Below are positions 62,047 through 64,000 of a stretch of 64,000 nt of DNA, piece by piece. Within the stretch, counting starts at the first letter, position 1, and each line of letters opens with the position of its first letter. The DNA is taken from assembly GCA_902788785.1 (NCBI GenBank), contig CADALT010000006.1, forward strand, positions 28,256 to 92,255. Direction: 5' to 3'. Both the position numbers and the translations under genes were made by a program. The notes under the pieces were generated by a model. The model saw only the letters and a list, made by a program, of their open reading frames with translations. It searched no databases and was not told where the DNA came from. This stretch comes from an uncultured Ruminococcus sp. (GTDB lineage: Bacteria; Bacillota; Clostridia; Oscillospirales; Ruminococcaceae).

Positions 62047-62628
62047 TCAGCATTGAGTATATTTGTCGGAATAAAAGTGCAGGAATTCTTCAAGACATAT
62101 ACCGCTCTCGCTGATGAGTTTTGCCGCACCTCGTCCGACATATCTGTAATGCCAAGGCTCGTAGTCGATACCTGTTATATGCTCTTTAAAACGTGGATAG
62201 CGCAGAATGAAGCCGTATTCTGAAGATCTTTTGCAAAGCCATTTGCCTGCTGCCGTTCTGTGAAATTCAGGTTCCACATCATCAGACTCACATGTGCAGA
62301 GGTCAGCTGCAAGACCTGTACCGTGTTCGCTGCATCCGACAGGCGCCAGCGTTTTGTCGGTTTTTCTGACCGCTGATAAGTAATCCATGCCAAGTCCCAT
62401 ATTGCTGCTTATTTCCCGTTCACGCAGCATCTGCTGATAGTCGTCCGATCGGTATCCTGATATTACTCTTATCCTTATCCCGTCATCCAGCGCATCGTCA
62501 AGCATTGTCTCCAGCATTATGGCAGTTTGTGTTTCAAATAGTTTGCCTTGTACTGTCCTTAGTTTAAGTTTCTCGCCATACCCCTCGGGCAGAGGTTCAA
62601 AGCGGTTTACTAAGATTAGATAATCCAT
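62047..62628 (-). CDS. VanY-type D-alanyl-D-alanine carboxypeptidase (M15)
   Basis: 193 aa zinc peptidase. Metal-binding motifs are SEHGTGLAADL (His and Asp of the SxHxxGxAxD motif, near residue 101) and EPWHYRYVG (the second His, near 162). It trims the D-Ala from peptidoglycan stem peptides. Unlike most VanY/DacC proteins there is no signal peptide or membrane segment: the protein begins MDYLILVNRFEPLP. It may be cytoplasmic, or delivered another way. GAGGGGCG upstream of the ATG. Divergent from spoIIP. Confidence 0.87.
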   Translation of the reverse strand: MDYLILVNRFEPLPEGYGEKLKLRTVQGKLFETQTAIMLETMLDDALDDGIRIRVISGYRSDDYQQMLREREISSNMGLGMDYLSAVRKTDKTLAPVGCSEHGTGLAADLCTCESDDVEPEFHRTAAGKWLCKRSSEYGFILRYPRFKEHITGIDYEPWHYRYVGRGAAKLISESGICLEEFLHFYSDKYTQC

Positions 62629-62715
62629 ATTATCGCCCCTCGGTATATTATGTCAAAATATTCATATTCGTGCATAAATCAGCCTGTCCCGAATATAATG
62701 TAGCGAGGTGGTATT

Positions 62716-63837
62716 ATGGAGATAAGAAATACCTGTAAAAAGGCACTGATGATAATATGTTCGGTTTTTATCCTGCCCATGGCGATATTTGGTTTTGGCA
62801 GAAACTATGACCATTTTGCTTATATAGCTTCTTTTGTGGCTGAGATATTTACGCTTGGCGGTACTGAAAATGATCCTCCTCAAAAGCTGCCTGTAGGTGT
62901 TGATGTATCAGAGCATTCTTATTGGGATATTGCCCTTGCCGATACCGAGACTGAACCCGAGCGCACTTCTAATGCGATACCCAGTCCATTACAGGCAGAC
63001 GACGTATCTGATATGATACCATACCCCGATGACCTCACCGAGCATGATGGAGCTATTCAAAAGTACACTTATGGAAGATATGATGATACAAATTTTTTTG
63101 ACCTTGATGAGGGCGGTCAGGTAAGAAATTGCACCGAATATTCCAGTGATGAACTATATGAACTTAGTAAACAGGGTCTTCCGTTTGATACCGATAATGA
63201 CGGTGAGCATCCGCTGGTGCTCATTTATCATACTCATGCCACCGAGAGTTTCGAGCTAGCAGATAAAGATTGGTACGACAGCCGATTTACGGGAAAGACA
63301 ACTGAGCCTGATAAAAGCATAATCTCTGTTGGCGATAAAATATGCGACCGGCTTGATGACGCAGGTATTCCTTACATACATGATACCCTTGTACATGACT
63401 ATCCCAGCTATGATGATGCTTATTATTCAAGCCGTGCGGCGGTGCAGGAGATATTGGAGAAGTATCCGTCCATACGGGTTTGCCTTGATATCCACCGTGA
63501 TGGTATCGAGCGTGAGGACGGCACCAGGATAGCACCTGTAGCTGAGATAGACGGCAGGGAAGCCGCCCAGATAATGATAATATCCTGTGCGGATGACGGT
63601 ACAGGTGACCTGCCTGATTTTCGTGAGAATTTTCGTTTTGCCTGTGCGCTGCAATCAAAGCTTGAAACGGATTGGCAGGGACTTACCAGACCTGTACTTT
63701 TCGATACCCGTTTTTATAATCAGGATCTTTCTGTCGGTTCACTTCTGATAGAAGTCGGCAGCCACGGTAATTCTCTTGATCAGGTGCAGTATTCGGGTGA
63801 GCTTATCGGCAGATCCTTATCAGATCTATTAAAATAA
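62716..63837 (+). CDS. spoIIP: Stage II sporulation protein P (SpoIIP)
   Basis: Peptidoglycan amidase/endopeptidase that works with SpoIID and SpoIIM in forespore engulfment (established in Bacillus). 373 aa. Signal anchor at about residues 9-28 (ALMIICSVFILPMAIFGFG), a variable stalk, then the catalytic domain with VLIYHTHATESF (zinc His and catalytic Glu), CLDIHRDG, and the C-terminal LIEVGSHGNSLDQVQ. GAGGTGG upstream of the ATG; a TATAAT lies at 62694 with no good -35. Its presence indicates a sporulation programme or its remnant. Confidence 0.92.
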   Translation: MEIRNTCKKALMIICSVFILPMAIFGFGRNYDHFAYIASFVAEIFTLGGTENDPPQKLPVGVDVSEHSYWDIALADTETEPERTSNAIPSPLQADDVSDMIPYPDDLTEHDGAIQKYTYGRYDDTNFFDLDEGGQVRNCTEYSSDELYELSKQGLPFDTDNDGEHPLVLIYHTHATESFELADKDWYDSRFTGKTTEPDKSIISVGDKICDRLDDAGIPYIHDTLVHDYPSYDDAYYSSRAAVQEILEKYPSIRVCLDIHRDGIEREDGTRIAPVAEIDGREAAQIMIISCADDGTGDLPDFRENFRFACALQSKLETDWQGLTRPVLFDTRFYNQDLSVGSLLIEVGSHGNSLDQVQYSGELIGRSLSDLLK

Positions 63838-63856
63838 AAGAACGCAGTCATTAAGC

Positions 63857-63940
63857 GCAGGCTCTATAAAGAAGTATTATTCAGACACTTCTGTTGTATC
63901 GCAGCAGAAGTGTCTTTGCGTTATTTAGCAAAGAGCCTGC
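63857..63940. repeat. Nested palindrome near the window edge
   Basis: GCAGGCTCT (63857-63865) pairs with AGAGCCTGC (63932-63940), enclosing AGACACTTCTG (63883-63893) with CAGAAGTGTCT (63905-63915). The inner hairpin may be the spoIIP terminator; the outer palindrome is larger than a terminator needs and resembles the ends of small palindromic repeats. Confidence 0.5.
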
Positions 63941-63942
63941 TA

Positions 63943-64000
63943 AGTGAATAATGAATAGCGAAAAATGAATAGTGAATAGTCAAGGTGTCCGCTTTGCGGA
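63943..64000. repeat. A/T-rich GAATAxTGAATA direct repeats and a TCCGC/GCGGA hairpin at the window edge
   Basis: Variants of TGAATAxTGAATA occur four times between 63943 and 63980, followed by TCCGCTTTGCGGA (63988-64000). Such sequences border miniature mobile elements in clostridial genomes (general knowledge). The element is cut by the window. Confidence 0.35.

Noticed and set aside
57350-62628. VanR-like regulator, sensor kinase and VanY-type peptidase within 5 kb suggest a vancomycin-resistance cluster.
   Set aside because: No vanH, vanA/B ligase or vanX, the peptidase is a separate unit on the other strand more than 1.4 kb away, and the kinase's outer domain is unlike VanS.
62662-62699. 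TCATATT and AATATAAT upstream of spoIIP resemble a sigma-E sporulation promoter.
   Set aside because: The spacing is 23 bp, too long for sigma-E (about 14), so I could not call it; a mapped start site would decide.

Overview
The window looks like chromosomal core of a low-to-mid GC Firmicute of the Oscillospiraceae, most like Ruminococcus (inference from gene content and gene order: hrcA-grpE-dnaK-dnaJ under a CIRCE operator, rplS-signal peptidase-rbgA-rnhB-yraN, tig-clpP-clpX, addB-addA, murT-gatD, spoIIP). Almost every transcription unit carries a textbook housekeeping promoter (TTGACA-like, 17-bp spacer, TATAAT-like) and a U-tailed hairpin terminator, so transcription units can be drawn with some confidence. 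I see no tRNA, rRNA, CRISPR array, prophage or intact insertion sequence.

Layout. 1-7.7 kb: edge of an unidentified minus-strand gene, then glpK, ppk and a two-gene asymmetric ABC exporter. 7.7-10.8 kb (minus strand): a NUDIX hydrolase, the lipid II amidating pair murT-gatD and a 115-aa protein, apparently one operon behind a structured 137-nt leader. 10.9-18.5 kb: a Ca-type P-ATPase, pyk (minus), and valS with a structured leader plus a small membrane protein. 18.5-19.6 kb: an isolated methyltransferase unit with its own promoter, a 22-codon leader peptide and two competing hairpins. 19.6-24.7 kb: the heat-shock operon. 24.7-29.2 kb: a lipoprotein hydrolase (minus), a split cobalamin-dependent methionine synthase (activation domain as a separate gene) and a small secreted protein. 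29.2-36.3 kb: addB and addA. 36.3-40.4 kb: small protein, GNAT, a radical SAM protein with its DUF2344 partner, and rplS. 40.5-46 kb: three tandem type I signal peptidases, rbgA, rnhB, yraN, thrC. 46-52 kb: DUF1540 protein (minus), metallophosphoesterase, tig, clpP, clpX, glyA (minus). 51.9-57.2 kb: a free-standing 23-aa peptide transcript, acetyltransferases, metA, a DUF1275 membrane protein, a LacI-type regulator. 57.2-61.4 kb: a two-component system with phased repeats in front of it, and pyrE. 61.4-64 kb: a structured non-coding stretch, a probable small RNA, a 49-aa membrane protein, a VanY-type peptidase, SpoIIP, and palindromic repeat sequence at the edge.

Functionally the window joins protein quality control (HrcA regulon, trigger factor, ClpXP), translation and ribosome assembly (ValRS, L19, RbgA), export (signal peptidases, ABC exporter), cell wall (MurT/GatD, VanY-like, SpoIIP), methionine and one-carbon metabolism (MetH, its activator, GlyA, MetA) and DNA repair (AddAB). 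The most interesting material is regulatory and small: the leader-peptide attenuator at 18.6 kb, the 23-aa peptide unit at 52.0 kb, the candidate small RNA at 61.6 kb, and the structured leaders in front of the NUDIX-murT-gatD operon and valS. Start sites were reassigned where a ribosome binding site pointed to a later codon.
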